DNA from: Liopterus haemorrhoidalis
Lineage: Eukaryota > Arthropoda > Insecta > Coleoptera > Dytiscidae
Direction: 5' to 3'
Assembly (NCBI GenBank): GCA_963971575.1
Contig: OZ020613.1
Location: forward strand, 44,878,239-44,942,238
Length of the DNA stretch: 64,000 bases
Shown piece after piece: positions 33,869-46,344 of this stretch. Positions within the stretch are counted from its first letter, which is position 1. The number at the start of each line of letters is the position of its first letter. A program made the translations under genes and the position numbers. The notes under the pieces were generated by a model that worked only from the letters and a program-made list of their open reading frames with translations, did no database searches and was not told the DNA's origin.

Positions 33869-34713
33869 CAGCGATTAGACAGTTAGGGAATAGAGTAACG
33901 TGTTGTTTTCTAACAAGTCAAGATTTTGCTTAAATAATAACTATGGTCGTTTTCGAGTGTGTGAACGTTATTTTAGATTCAACTATTAAATAAACGCAAT
34001 GATTTGTCATAAACTCAATTATCTATTTTAACTTTTTTAACACTGGGTTTAGATCTGTAGTGCCATAACGATTTGTTAAAGAGAAATACATTTTCTATGA
34101 TTGACATAATACAGAGGAGGTCCCAATTTAAAAAATGTGTTATTTTGAAATGACTCGTTAATATGATATTCAATTATTATTCTCAACTAATATTCTTATT
34201 TGTAGAGTAAAATACTTCAACTCTTCTAATTTAACCTTCTTTATATCCCTTATAATAAAGAAGTTAGCAATGCTTAAATAGTTCCCAAAAACACCTTGTA
34301 TATAAGTGTACTGTTATCTGAAAAAGCTTGAGAATCACTGATATAAACCAACCAAAGAATCTTGTGGTTCAGATATATTAAAAAGCCTGAACTCAGCTCA
34401 CAGAACACAATATCAGCATGCCAAAGATACTGAAACTAATACCACAGAGAAAGTTCAAGAGGTTAAATGTAAACAAGTCCTACATCTCATAAAACTTGTA
34501 TATACATTATATATTTATAATAATAAGGCATAGTTTAAAGACATTTTAATCCCAATTCTTTTAATTTTATTATAATACCTACAGGTTCAACTTCAATTAC
34601 CTTAAGCGTAGGATACATATAAAAGTTGAGCCAACAAATCAAAAAGCCGGGCACTGGAATGAATACTGGATACATTAATAATAGAGGCATCTAATTAAAC
34701 TAAAGTCACTAAC
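33869..34713. other. Intergenic or intronic stretch upstream of ZnfC
   Basis: No confident feature. A plus-strand frame at about 34345-34514 (KPTKESCGSDILKSLNSAHR and on) stays open but matches nothing I know. Confidence 0.3.
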
Positions 34714-34846
34714 CAGTGTTTGCAGCAGCTGCACTCTTAAATTCATCTACAAATGCACAGGTGTCGATAGGTTCAGACTTGATAAAAATCGTTTCCATGT
34801 TACTATCTATGGTCTTGTCGTGATACATGTATGTGTTACATTTACT
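34714..34846 (-). pseudogene. Extra, out-of-frame copy of ZnfC exon 4
   Basis: On the minus strand this encodes SKCNTYMYHDKTIDSNM, IKSEPIDTCAFVDEF and ends SAAAANT before a GTTAGT donor, like exon 4 elsewhere. Its 133 bases are not a multiple of three, so inclusion in phase 1 hits a stop at once. It is a decayed duplicate exon lying between the upstream motif and exon 3. Confidence 0.6.
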
Positions 34847-34906
34847 CTGGTTCTTCAAATAAAACAATTTTTAAATAAATTTGTCCTGTTTTTATTATCC
34901 ACTTCA

Positions 34907-34930
34907 TACCAGTCCGTGCCGATTAAAGTG
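34907..34930 (-). promoter_or_regulatory. Znf-family upstream motif beside ZnfC
   Basis: The minus strand reads ACTTTAATCGGCACGGACTG and continues GTATG. The CACGGACTGGTA core equals that at 16866, 42241 and 61723, and the ACTTTAATCG part is shared with 16855-16864. It lies 60 bases upstream of the decayed exon, with no ZAD exons between, so those exons were deleted. Confidence 0.5.
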
Positions 34931-34974
34931 CTGACGTTTAAAAATAGACTCAAGCTAACGCGAACACAAGAGAG

Positions 34975-37900
34975 TCTGTGTCAAATGTGCTAAAGATGAT
35001 AAGGAAAGTGTTCCCAACCTCGAAATAATAAAAAAATATGTGAAAAATAGAAGCCGTGTTTATTGGATAACATTTCTAAAATCCGTAAATTAATTTAACT
35101 TATTCATGTAATATTTAATTCATTTTGAAGTATTTTGTAAACAATTTAATAAAGCACATTAATTAGAAAGTAAATTACATCAATACGGGCTTGGGTCACC
35201 TGTCCGACAAAAAAAAAAAAGAAATTAAGTTGGGAACACTGAAATTTTTGCCAACTGTAATGAGTCTGTGTCAAATGTACTAAAACTGATAAGGTAAGTG
35301 TTCCCAACTTCGAAAAAATAAAAAAAATTGTGAATAATTGAAGCCGTGTTTATTGGATAACATTTCTAAAATCCGTAAATTAATTTAACTTATTCATGTA
35401 ATATTTAATTCATTTTGAAGTATTTTATAAACAATTTAATAAAGAACATTAATTAGAAAGTAAATTACATCAATACATATGGTTTATTCATATATAATAT
35501 TAATTTAGACCTTATTATTAAAACTTAGAACTACTAGTAAATTTTGATACATATGTCATTTATTGTTTAACCTTTAATAAACATATGTACATATTTTAAA
35601 TAATTAATGTAAGTAGCTATTATAATGTTATAAATGACATTTAAACTATTTATTATTAAAAAATGTTGGTTTTGACTACTGAGGGAAACTTTTTAAATAT
35701 TTTTCTGTATTCCAGATTATTTTTGCGAAGTTTTTCAAAACCGTTGCTTACAATGAATCTTGATATAAGATGGTCAAATGTAATAAAAAATGAGGAACAA
35801 AGAAACACTGTCCGATGTAACACTATAAGGCCTGGATATCAGAACGAGAAAATACGTGCTGGGCACAGTGAAAATGGTTTTCTTGCTGCGACTTACAATA
35901 TTTGTAGTGCTACTGCGACCGGATTCAAATGGAAAGACATAATAAAAGTTGTAGTTAACTAAATTAATTTTAATAATTAAATAATAAATGACAGTGCAAT
36001 AAACTAGTGAAAAAGAGACAGGTCTGGTGATCCTGCTATCCAAACAGCATTCTTTTTATATATAAATATGCATACCTAAAGTGTATCTTGGCCAAATCAC
36101 TAGGCGTTTACTTAAAACTCTACCGGTGGATATGGTACATCGGCCAATCTTTACTATACCCCACTGAACATAACCTTATGTGCTGCCTCTATACAGAAGG
36201 CTTAAATAATCCTTAAAAAGGTTAGGTTAGGCTAGGCTTTAGCCAGAATACTAGTTATGTTAGAATAGTTTAGCTAGAATAAGGTTATATTGAGTGGGGT
36301 ATAGTAAATCTTCCCCAGTAAATCTATCGGTCGGTAAACAGCTACATGCTTATACACGTTCACCGAACTTGTTTTCGAACGCAGTTGATGTTCCCGGTAT
36401 CTGCCGGTAGAGTTTTCATAAACGCCTTATTGCAATTCTAAGCTTACCTTAATTTGGCAGGTTAACGGCGTATTTTTATTTTAAATTATTAAATAAACAT
36501 TGTCATGACATGCCGTCACAAAAATTCGCATAGCAATGTGTTAAACTATATATATTGTAATAAATACTTAAATTTATGCAGTGACAATATTCAACCGGTA
36601 CGAGCATATCAGTTCTTAAAATATTGAAATACTTTCATACTGGTTGTTAAAATGAATAGTAGGATAACAGGTGCAGAAAAAGATTCACTTAGTTTCTACT
36701 TTTGGCAAATGACCACATCAACAATTTTTAAAAATCAACAAATTGTATGATAATTATTAAAATAATTAGGGCTACAACTACAGTTATTTTTTTTTTTTTT
36801 TTCTCGTCAGATTTATATATTTTGTGACGATTAATGTAAGAAAAAGTTAATGTTTTTTTAGAATAATAAAGTGTATTGATTATTATTTATGAATGCTTTA
36901 TTTCAAGGGAAGCGAAAATTAAGAGCGATGTTGGCCGTAGACCTAATTATTTTGAGAATATGAAAAATTCCAAATTTTAACATAGTTTTGAAAAGATTTG
37001 ATTACTTTTTGAATATTTCTAATCGTATCAAGAATTTTGTATTCTGTTTATTTAGGTAATTTCAATCAAATTTCTGATTGCGGTTATATGAGTAATGGTT
37101 TTCCACAAATAATTGATTACAAAAATAATCATTATTTAACAGTTCTGGTTAAATATAATTTATATGGAGACTATAGTTGTCTCGCTATCCTCTTTTTCAA
37201 GTCGCTGTATGTATGTTATTTTAAATATAATGGATTTACATATTTCCTAATTTCCTTTTTATAATTAATATCATTCAGGTACATCCAATCCGCAGTTGTA
37301 CAGTTTCTAGTTCCAATATAAAACAAATTTAATCATTTAAAGGCCTTTACCCGCGGACCAGAGTTTAAAAATCACTGATTACAAATTCATTGCAAAAATG
37401 TATAAAAATAAATCAGTTAAAGAGTTAAATGTTCTAAATTTCCATGCATATCTTGTAGACCAGGTTTTCGTAGGTAAAATTATATTCTACTGATATATCA
37501 GATTTAAAAATATCAGTTATTATGTAAGGCGTTTTTTTAATTAAATGTCTTTAATATTCGAGATATTTGTTTCGAATTATTATTGGCGTATTTATTCTTG
37601 GCCTCTAACACTTTTGAACTCCTTCAGTTTAATGTTTTTCTTAAACTATATTAATAATCTATATATTTGTTTTCTCTCCAATTCTAAGTATTATTCGCTT
37701 TACAATAATAGAAACGTATTTCATGGATCAACATGTTCTTTCTTATATGCTCAATTAAAGTATTTAATTATAAAACAGATTTTAATTTGTAGTGCGCGCT
37801 ATTTTGCGTGCATTACGACAATATTACAAAAAAAAGTGGAAAAACATTTCACTTTTATCTAGTGGTAACATTGTAGAAGCAAAATCTGTAGAACTAAAAT

Positions 37901-38152
37901 TTATTATTTGAAGGCAATTGTTAAAAATATAGTAGTACTACTGTAGGAAATATAATGATGTTATATGTGTTATAAGAGTACTATATTGGAATTTTATGGA
38001 ACAAAACTTATGATAAAATCAATAATTTCATCATTGTTATCGTGTAATAGGGATAACTTCTAGTAACTAGTAACTTCTCATTACAGTTGGCAAAATTTCA
38101 GTGTTCCCAACTTAATTTCTTTTTTTTTTTTCGGACCGGTGACCCAAGCCCA
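34975..38152 (+). repeat. Repeat unit R, copy 4 (with duplicated head)
   Basis: The head appears twice: 34975-35187, then an inverted 76-base piece of tail (35188-35263), then a fresh head from 35263. The unit then proceeds to its tail 'ggtgacccaagccc'. The internal MITE is at 36102-36427 and the small frame starts at 37545. This patchwork indicates template switching or nested insertion during amplification. Confidence 0.85.
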
Positions 38153-38201
38153 ATCTTACCATGGGTGCGTTTTATTGGTGGCTGGTTAGAAGTGCTAGAA
38201 C

Positions 38202-41200
38202 GGCTTGGGTCAAGAGTGCTACAAAAAAAAAAAAAAAATTAAGTTGGGAACACTGAATTTTTGCCAACTATAATGAGAAGTTACTAGTTACTAGAAGTTA
38301 TCCCTATTACACGATAACAATGATGAAATTATTGATTTTATTATAATTTTAGTTCCATAAAATTCCAATATAGTACTCTTATAACAGATATAATATCATT
38401 CCATTTCCTACAGTAGTACTACTATACTTTTAACGATTACCTTCAAATAATAAATTTTAGTTCTACAGATTTTGCCTCTACAATGTTACCACTAGATAAA
38501 AGTGAACTGTTTTTCCACTTTTTTTTTGTAATATTGTCGTAATGCACGCAAAATAGCGCGCACTACAAATTAAAATCTGTTTTTATTATACACTAATTTA
38601 TAATTAAATACTTTAATTGAACATATAAGTAAGAACATATTGATCTATGAAATACGTTTCTATTATTGTAAAGCGAATAATACTTAGAATTTGAGAGAAA
38701 ACAAATATATAGATTATTAATATAGTTTAAGAAAAACATTAAACTGAAGGAGATCAAAAGTGTTACAGGCCAAGAATAAATACGCCAATAATAATTCGAA
38801 ATAAATATCTGGAATATTAAAGACATTTAATTAAAACGCCTTACATAATAACTGATATTTTTAAATCTGATATATCAGTAGAATATAATTTTACCTACGA
38901 TAACCTGGTCTACGAGATATGCATGGAAATTTAGAACATTTAACTCTTTAACTGATTTATTTTTATACATTTTTGCAATGAATTTGTAATCAGTGATTCT
39001 TAAACTCTGGTCCGCGGGTAAAGGCCTTTAAGTGATTAAATTTGTTTTATATTGGAACTAGAAACTGTACAACTGCGGATTGGATGTACCTGAATGATAT
39101 TAATTATAAAAAGGAAATTAGGAAATATGTAAATCCATTATATTTAAAATAACATACATACAGCGACTTGAAAAAGAGGATAGTCTCCATACAAATTATA
39201 TTTAACCAGAACTGTAAAATAATGATTATTTTTGTAATCAACTATTTGTGGAAAACCATTACTCATATAACCGCAATCAGAAATTTGATTGAAATTACCT
39301 AAATAAACAGAATAAAAATTCTTGATACGATTAGAAATATTCAAAAAGTAATCAAATCTTTACAAAACTATGTTAAAATTTGGAATTTTTCATATTCTCA
39401 AAATATTTAGGTCTACGACTAACATCGCTCTTAATTTTCGCTTCCCTCGAAATAAAACATTCATATAAATAATAATCAATACACTTTATTATTCTAAAAA
39501 AACATAAACTTTTTCTTACATTAATCTTCACAAAATATTACAATGTAAAAATATATTTAACATACAGGTTTATTATTTGAAAACATTTATCGTACGTATA
39601 TGCAGGGCATATATTCAAAATAATAAACCAGTTAGATAAAAAAAATAAATAAAACACTAAAAAATCTGACCAGAAAAAAAAAATTAACTGTAGTTGTAGC
39701 CCTAATTATTTTAATAATTATCATACAATTTGTTGATTTTTAAAAATTGTTGATGTGGTCATTTGCCAAAAGTAGAAACTAAATCTTTTTCTGTACCTGT
39801 TATCCCACTATTCATTTTAACAACCAGTATGGAAGTATTTCAATATTTTAAGAACTGATATGCTCGTACCGGTTGAATATTGTCACTGCATATATTTAAG
39901 TATTTATTACAATATATATAGCTTAACACAATGGTATGCAAATTTTTGTGACAGAATGTCATGACAATGTTTATTTAATAATTTAAAATAAAAATACGCC
40001 GTTAACCTGCCAAAATTAAGGTAAGCTTAGAATTGCAATAAGCGTTTACGAAAACTCTACTGGTAGATACTGGGAACATCAACTGTGTTCGAAAACAAGT
40101 TCGGTGAAGGTGTATAAGCATGTAGCTGTTTACCGACCAGTAGATTTCCTGGGGAAGATTTACTATACCCCACTCAACATAACCTTATTCTAGCTAAACT
40201 ATTCTAACATAACTAGTATTCTAGCTAAAGCCTAGCCTAACCTAACCTTTTTAAGGATTATTTAAGCCTTCTGTATAGAGGCAGCGCATAAGTTTATGTT
40301 CAGTGGGGTACAGTAAAGATTGGCCGATGTACCATATCCACCAGTAGAGTTTTCGTAAACGCCTAGTGATTTGGCCAAGATAAACTTTAGGTATGCATAT
40401 TTATATATAAAAAGAATGCTGTTTGGATAGCAGGATCACCAGACTTGTATCTTTTTCACTAGTTTATTGCACTGTCATTTATTATTTAATTATTAAAATT
40501 AATTTAGTTAACTACAACTTTCCATATGTCTTTCCATTTGAATCCGGTCGCAGTAGCACTACAATCATTTTAAGTCCCAGCAAGAAAACCATTTTCACTG
40601 TGCCCAGCACGTATTTTCTCGTTCTGATATTATAGTCCAGGCCTTATAGTGTTACATCGGACAGTGTTTCTTTGTTCCTCATTTTTTATCACATTTGACC
40701 ATCTTATATCAAGATTCATTGTAAGCAACGGTTTTGAAAAACTTCGCAAAAATAATCTGGAATACAGAAAAATATTTAAAAAGTTTCCCTCAGTAGTCAA
40801 AACCAATATTTTTTAATAATAAATAGTTTAAATGTCATTTATAACATTTCAATTTATTATAATATCTACTTACATTAATTATTTAAAATATGTACATATG
40901 TTTATTAAAGGTTAAACAATAAATGACATATGTATCAAAATTTTACTAGTAGTTCTAAGTTTATAATAATAAGGTCTAAATTAATATTATATATAAACAA
41001 ACCATATGTATTGATGTAATTTACTTTCTAATTAATGTTCTTTATTAAATTGTTTACAAAATACTTCAAAATGAATTAAATATTACATGAATAAGTTAAA
41101 TTAATTTACGGATTTTAGAAATGTTATCCAATAAACCCGGTTTTTATTTTTCACATATTATTTTATTATTTCGAAGTTGGGAACACTTTCCTTATCATCT

Positions 41201-41221
41201 TTAGCATATTTGACACAGACT
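38202..41221 (-). repeat. Repeat unit R, copy 5 (inverted partner of copy 4)
   Basis: Starts tail-first ('ggcttgggtcaagagtgc') and ends with the complement of the head ('tttgacacagact'). With copy 4 it forms a palindrome of about 6.2 kb with a spacer of only some 50 bases (38153-38201). The small frame is at 38593-38826 and the internal MITE at 40040-40364. Confidence 0.88.
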
Positions 41222-41420
41222 CTGCTAGAATTGACGCCCAAGAAAACGACAATTTTGGTCGTGAAGTAAACATGGAATGACATTTGCATGGAGGTTAAGT
41301 CATTTGGTTGTAGAACAAATAATGAACATATTTCACCTTAAATGGTGAAATATAGATATATTTTTATTTTGGGACACTAAATGAGAAAATACTTAAAAGT
41401 GTAAATTATTTTGAAGCAGT

Positions 41421-41650
41421 AGGTGTGTTCGATTTGCACATTTGCAGTTACTGTTTACTGCCGCGTTAAAAAAATCTGTTCATTTGGTCGCAGTAACTGC
41501 AAATCTGTTCGATTTGTCGTAATTTACTTCCAGTTTATGACGCTACTGCGAAAAAGTTACAGCTGCTTCTCTTGCGGATTATTTATTACGGTGGTTACGC
41601 TTTAACGCGGCAGTAAACAGTAACTGCAAATGTGCAAATCGAACACACCT
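41421..41650. mobile_element. Palindromic MITE
   Basis: Inverted repeats of nearly 50 bp beginning AGGTGTGTTCGATTTGCACA at 41421 have their complement ending at 41650. A three-base AGT lies on both sides. The 230-bp length, lack of coding and 3-bp duplication would fit a Harbinger-type MITE, but the superfamily is not certain. Confidence 0.75.
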
Positions 41651-42041
41651 AGTAATATCAAGATTTGATATAAAATAAACGACTGTATTAAAATTGAGAA
41701 ATGACATTACCGTTGGCGGCGCTGTAATTCATGGCAAAATGGCTGAATTGTCTAGTATTCAGCTGTCAATATGCTAACAGGGTACATGTTAATTTAAGCA
41801 CAGTACATTTTTATTTTATAAAAATGTATCTATCGACGTTCTAACAAAAAATCAACACCAGAACATATGTAATAATTTTAAACAGTACTACAGTCGCGTA
41901 GTAAAAATTTGACCACCAGACTGCGTATCCGAGCGTGTCAGTTCTCAATATTACTTTTCATCCCCATCATATTTATTCATTCCATTCGTTCAACCACAAA
42001 TCATCGAATAAGTAGAATGAATTGAATGTGAATATTGTCTC

Positions 42042-42130
42042 AACAAAACGCGTATTCTGATTAAACCGAAACCAGAATTGGCACAACAAAACGCGTATTC
42101 TGATTAAACCGAAACCAGAATTGGCACAAC
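42042..42130 (+). repeat. 42-bp tandem repeat upstream of ZnfB
   Basis: A unit containing 'acaaaacgcgtattctgatt' and 'aaaccgaaaccagaattgg' is present twice, plus a partial third copy. It lies about 110 bases upstream of the conserved promoter-like motif. Confidence 0.85.
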
Positions 42131-42240
42131 AAAACGCACCCCATGTCTAACACTGATAAAGTCGCGCATGCGCAGAATACTGGAACGGGTTTCTACATTC
42201 AGACCCTTCTAATGCACCTTTGTAAGAACTCTGTGATCGT

Positions 42241-42332
42241 CACGGACTGGTATAAAGGAAATATATAACAATCAAGTGGCTAAATAATAATTTTTTATTT
42301 AGGAAATTGAAAAAATAAAATAATTAATTTTA
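42241..42332 (+). promoter_or_regulatory. Candidate ZnfB core promoter and 5' leader
   Basis: CACGGACTGGTATAAAGGAA then ATATATAA precedes the first ATG by about 90 bases. The ZnfD region (61723-61827) keeps the same core, the AAATATATAA element and a 'tatttaggaaatt' block just before its ATG. This makes a shared transcription start region likely. The exact start site is not determinable from sequence. Confidence 0.5.
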
Positions 42333-42464
42333 ATGCCAATTATGTGTGATTTAGAAGATAACTGTTGTATCTGCCTCAAACGAAAAACCCATTTACGACG
42401 ACTTTTAAACAGTTATGAAAATGTGAACTATTATTCCAGACTGGTATTATTAATTCCGGAAGTG
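42333..42464 (+). CDS. ZnfB exon 1: first half of a ZAD domain
   Basis: Begins ATGCCAATTATGTGTGATTT and encodes a C-x2-C pair in NCCICLKRK, then LRRLLNSYENVNYYSRLVLL and IPEV, ending at a GTAAGA donor in phase 0 (44 codons). The ZAD is a treble-clef-like zinc-binding module that mediates homodimerisation of insect C2H2 proteins; it needs four cysteines, two here and two in exon 2. I take the first ATG; a second, three codons on, aligns with the start of ZnfD. The intron after it is 3.9 kb and carries a MITE and a LINE. Confidence 0.82.
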
Positions 42465-42876
42465 GTAAGAACACAATTTTTTTAATATGCATCATATTTT
42501 TATAATTAACAAGTATTTCTCATTTCTAATTTCTCCTTATTTGCGTTTGTTACAATCCTTTTATAAAATATATAACGACTGGAAGTTGAAACAGTGAAAA
42601 CAGATGAGTTTATTTCAAAAGATTTTTTGTCTCGAGATGTTCTAATTCTTCTGTTCATAAAATGTTACTAACCTAATCTAATTACCTAGTGTTTAGATCC
42701 ACATTAGTTAATTTTGGCTCTAAAGCATTTGCAACCCTGAGGTGTAAGATGTATACCTACACAACTTAAGATAAGCGTTATTAATTTAAATTATTATATA
42801 TGCATAAAATATGTGATATTTATATTGTGTGACCAGCTGGAGTATTATACCCCCTACTTCATAAGGTTTCTGTAAT

Positions 42877-43593
42877 AGAGATGGGTCGTTCATGAACGAA
42901 CCGGCTCAGTACACTGACTGAAGTGACAGGATTCACCAAATTGAAATGAGTCGGCTTACTGTATAGGTTCAAGGATACGATTAATCAGGCGATTATGAGC
43001 AGTGACTGGAGTGATCCGAATCTGGATCGATGTCATGTTGAACTTCGCGAGAACTCAGCTTGTAATGTATTATCATAAAGTGTATTTTGTCATCAATTTG
43101 TAGGGCAGTCTATTTGAAACTTATAAGCTTAGTCTGTACTTTCTTACAACCATACTATATAAAAATATTAAAAATATTGCCCAAATCCCAGATGTCCGAT
43201 TTATATGTAGCTACATTAAGTGAATTGTTTGTTTTCCATTAACCCGGCAAAAATGTTAGATAATTCACTTCTATAGATTTTTATTTATTTAACTTGTTCA
43301 TATAATGCAAGAGCCAGCTGAACGACGTTCTACCTACATATTGCAAACCAACAACCGTATTGAACGTACGACTGACCGACAATTGACTGACTTGTATCTT
43401 GACGACAACTGACCGACTTGTATCTCGCGAACATGTTAACAGTTCATATAATGCAAGAGCCTGCTGAGCGACGTTCTACCTACATATTTCAAACCAACAA
43501 CCGTATTGAACGAACGACCGACCTGTCTCGGGAACATGTTTACTTAGCCGGATCAATGAGCCGGCTCAGCAAACAGAACGATCTCCCATCTCT
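42877..43593. mobile_element. Non-autonomous TIR element in ZnfB intron 1
   Basis: The ends AGAGATGGGTCGTTC and GAACGATCTCCCATCTCT are near-complementary. The ten bases TTTCTGTAAT stand on both sides (42867-42876 and 43594-43603), of which eight or more are the target duplication; a hAT-like or Mutator-like origin is possible. Inside, about 43305-43400 is repeated at 43440-43530 ('catataatgcaagagcc' blocks). It has no transposase. Confidence 0.75.
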
Positions 43594-44679
43594 TTTCTGT
43601 AATGATATTTTTGCTGTAACGTAAATGATAAGTGAGATATTACAGTTTCAAGTAAAACGCAAAATAATCGTTGCTTTATTCTAAACCACTCTGTTATATA
43701 TATTTTTGATGTTCAGATAATAATAAGTTGGATACTTCATTTATAGATAGCTTCCTCATAGCTCCCCAATTATATATCTTATTAAAATCTGCATTAAACA
43801 GAGAGGAATAGTTACATTTCTCATATTACTTTAGCTGTTAGGTAAATGGTAAATGAGATATTTAATCCTTATAAGTAACATGCCCCTTGTCACCTAAATA
43901 ATCTTTTTTAATAGTTTTGTTTTTCCCCTATAAATTAGGAAACAGACAGACAGATAGACAGACAAAAATAGTTTTTTACGGATATTGTCTATAATCATCT
44001 GAAACGTGTAGAAACCAAATATGAGGACGAAAAAATAAAAAATCAGATATGGCCTCCAATTGTATTAATATATGGGTAGACTAACTACTGCGAAATAAAT
44101 GCTCTATTATTATTATTATGAGAATATATCAACACCTTCAAGTTATTCTTCAATTATGTTAAAGTGTAGGATACATAGGAAAGTTTTGCCCTTATTTTTT
44201 CTTAATACTGTTTTAATGTAAAGAAATTTAGTAGCACTTTTTTATTATGCATATTTTATAATATTTTTTAAACATAATAGCAATCTGTTATTAAGTTTTC
44301 AAAAAATTCAATGTAAGGTAACTTAACCATTACAACATTTTAGATTTTAGACTGTTTTCATAAAGTCAATTTAATTTTTTAAAGTTTTTTACATATAAAA
44401 TATTTTATTGCCAGGTAATTAAAGTACAATTATTAAAATAAAAGTACATAGTGGTTATATATATGCCTAATTATATTTCTATGTATTCAGTATAAGTATT
44501 ATATTATTATTTTATAACAGTTTAATACTATGTTAACGCACACAGTTAGTAACGCCGGGAACATATATTAGGTGTTACAACAAAATATGCTTGACACGTT
44601 TGTGTTTGTACTTTTTATACTTCAGGTTATTTATTGTGTAATTCCCTAACTCAGATATTAGACTATTTTCATGTATAGT

Positions 44680-45527
44680 ACAATTTTCATTTTTTTTTTT
44701 TTGTCGCTTTATGAATATATTCAGCAATAAAAGCAGTATTCAGTTCTTCGTGCAGCGTCTTTAAAGGTGTCCATCTAGGGTACTTACTTCGTAGGCATTT
44801 ATTTTGGATAATCTGAATTGACTGAATAATGGCTTTACTAGTGTTGCTCCATACTGGCATGGCAAATGTAAGAATTGGTCTTAAACATACTTTATAGATG
44901 AGGAGTTCATTTTTTAAGCTTAGTTTGGAGTGTTTATTAAACATTGAGAACAACTGACACATTGCTTGGAGTGTTTTGCTGCAGGTTTCCTTTATATGTG
45001 CGCTGTAATTTAATTTTTTGTCTAAGTTAATACCCAGGTATTTGACATTTTCGATCCATTCAATTTCTTCGTTTTTGGTTTTTTTTTTGGTACGTTGTGC
45101 GGTCTAATGGTGCGGTTAATGGTATTAAGTTTAGTTTTCCATTTATTAAAACGTTTTTCTATGTCGTATGCGGCTTTTGTTAACCTGTTTGCTATCGTAT
45201 TGAGTCTCCATAGTGTATACGGCAGAGTCGTTCCAAAAAGAGCAATATCTGTGTTTTTACATTTAGGAATATCGTTAATAAATAAGCTGTAAAGAATTGG
45301 GCCCAATATGGAGCCTTGCGGTACTCCGGCGTTGAGTATTTTAAGATCTGATTGTGACTCTCGGACATGCACTGTGAATACGTGCTGATATAAAATAAAT
45401 GATGATGGTAAATATGAATGAATTAATTTAGTTACATACACTTGGAATTTATATTTTGTTAATTTAAACATCAAACCGTTTTGCCACATCGTGTCAAAAG
45501 CTTTTTCAATGTCGAAATTTTTTTAAA
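44680..45527 (-). pseudogene. Jockey-like LINE fragment in ZnfB intron 1
   Basis: On the minus strand, EKAFDTMWQNGLMFKL leads to VPQGSILGPILYSLFINDIP, a reverse transcriptase palm signature. The catalytic FADD box that should follow is destroyed: DIALF is followed by GTTL. A second frame (44962-44687) holds NELLIYKVCLRPILTFAMPV and ends HKATKKKK. It is 5'-truncated, with an A-rich end, and inactive. Confidence 0.82.
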
Positions 45528-46344
45528 GTAATCATGTGTAGTTCAGTCACATATATGTGGAATTTTTAAGCAAAATAACATTGTATATTATGTAATGATG
45601 TATTGAATAATAATGCAGGTACAATGACAAACACAATGCAATAATACAAACACAGTAACAAAAATTACTCTTTTTAGTTGCAATAATAAATAATGATTAG
45701 TGAATTTACTTTCATATCTTCTGTCCATTAATTAATAGAATGAGACACGTCGAAATAAGAACATTTCTTCAAGGTCCCTGAAGTTAAACAATGACCTGGT
45801 GTTTTTCATTTTTATATTTTCAACTTTCTGCTTCATTGATTGATCTCGTTCTCTAGTTGCTCCTTTTCCGCCTGTAAGAATAACTATTCCAAGCTTTACT
45901 CGAAATTACTTATCCTTCACAGGGCATTTCGTTATTTTTTGTCTTTATGTTACTTTACTTCTTTTACTTGTTTTTATATATTTCGTCTTGTTTTTCACTT
46001 ATTGTGTCTTATTTCACGTCTCACAATACGACTATTAGCTGTTTTGCATCCCGGCTGAGCCCCCAATATTGTGGGATTTTTAAGAAAACTAGATGATATA
46101 TTATAAAATGCTGTATTAAATAGTAATGCAGATACAATAACAAACACATTACAATTAACACAAACACAACAACATTGCTGGACACTTGAGATATACTCGT
46201 AGTCACACGTTCAAAACATTGTATGTGCACAGCGTCACACACAGATTGTAAAAAAAGAGATAAGCTTGTAAATAACTTGTCAACTGTACCTTTCTTCCTC
46301 TCCTAGTTTTAGCAAGTCTGAACAAGCATAATAATTATTTTCAG

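Larger units (their letters stand above)
42465..46344 (+). other. ZnfB intron 1
   Basis: Several stretches match the intron after ZnfD exon 1 in order: 'aacctaatctaattac' (42671), 'gagaatatatcaacacc' (44131) and 'gtaatcatgtgtagttca' (45528). The ZnfB copy is longer because of later insertions: a TIR element (42877-43593) and a Jockey-like LINE (44680-45527). Nothing else is recognised. Confidence 0.6.

Noticed and set aside
35663..35962. 99-codon frame in repeat copy 4 (MLVLTTEGNFLNIFLYSRLF onward)
   Set aside because: In the other R copies an extra six bases near the middle bring in stops, so the frame is a private feature of copy 4.
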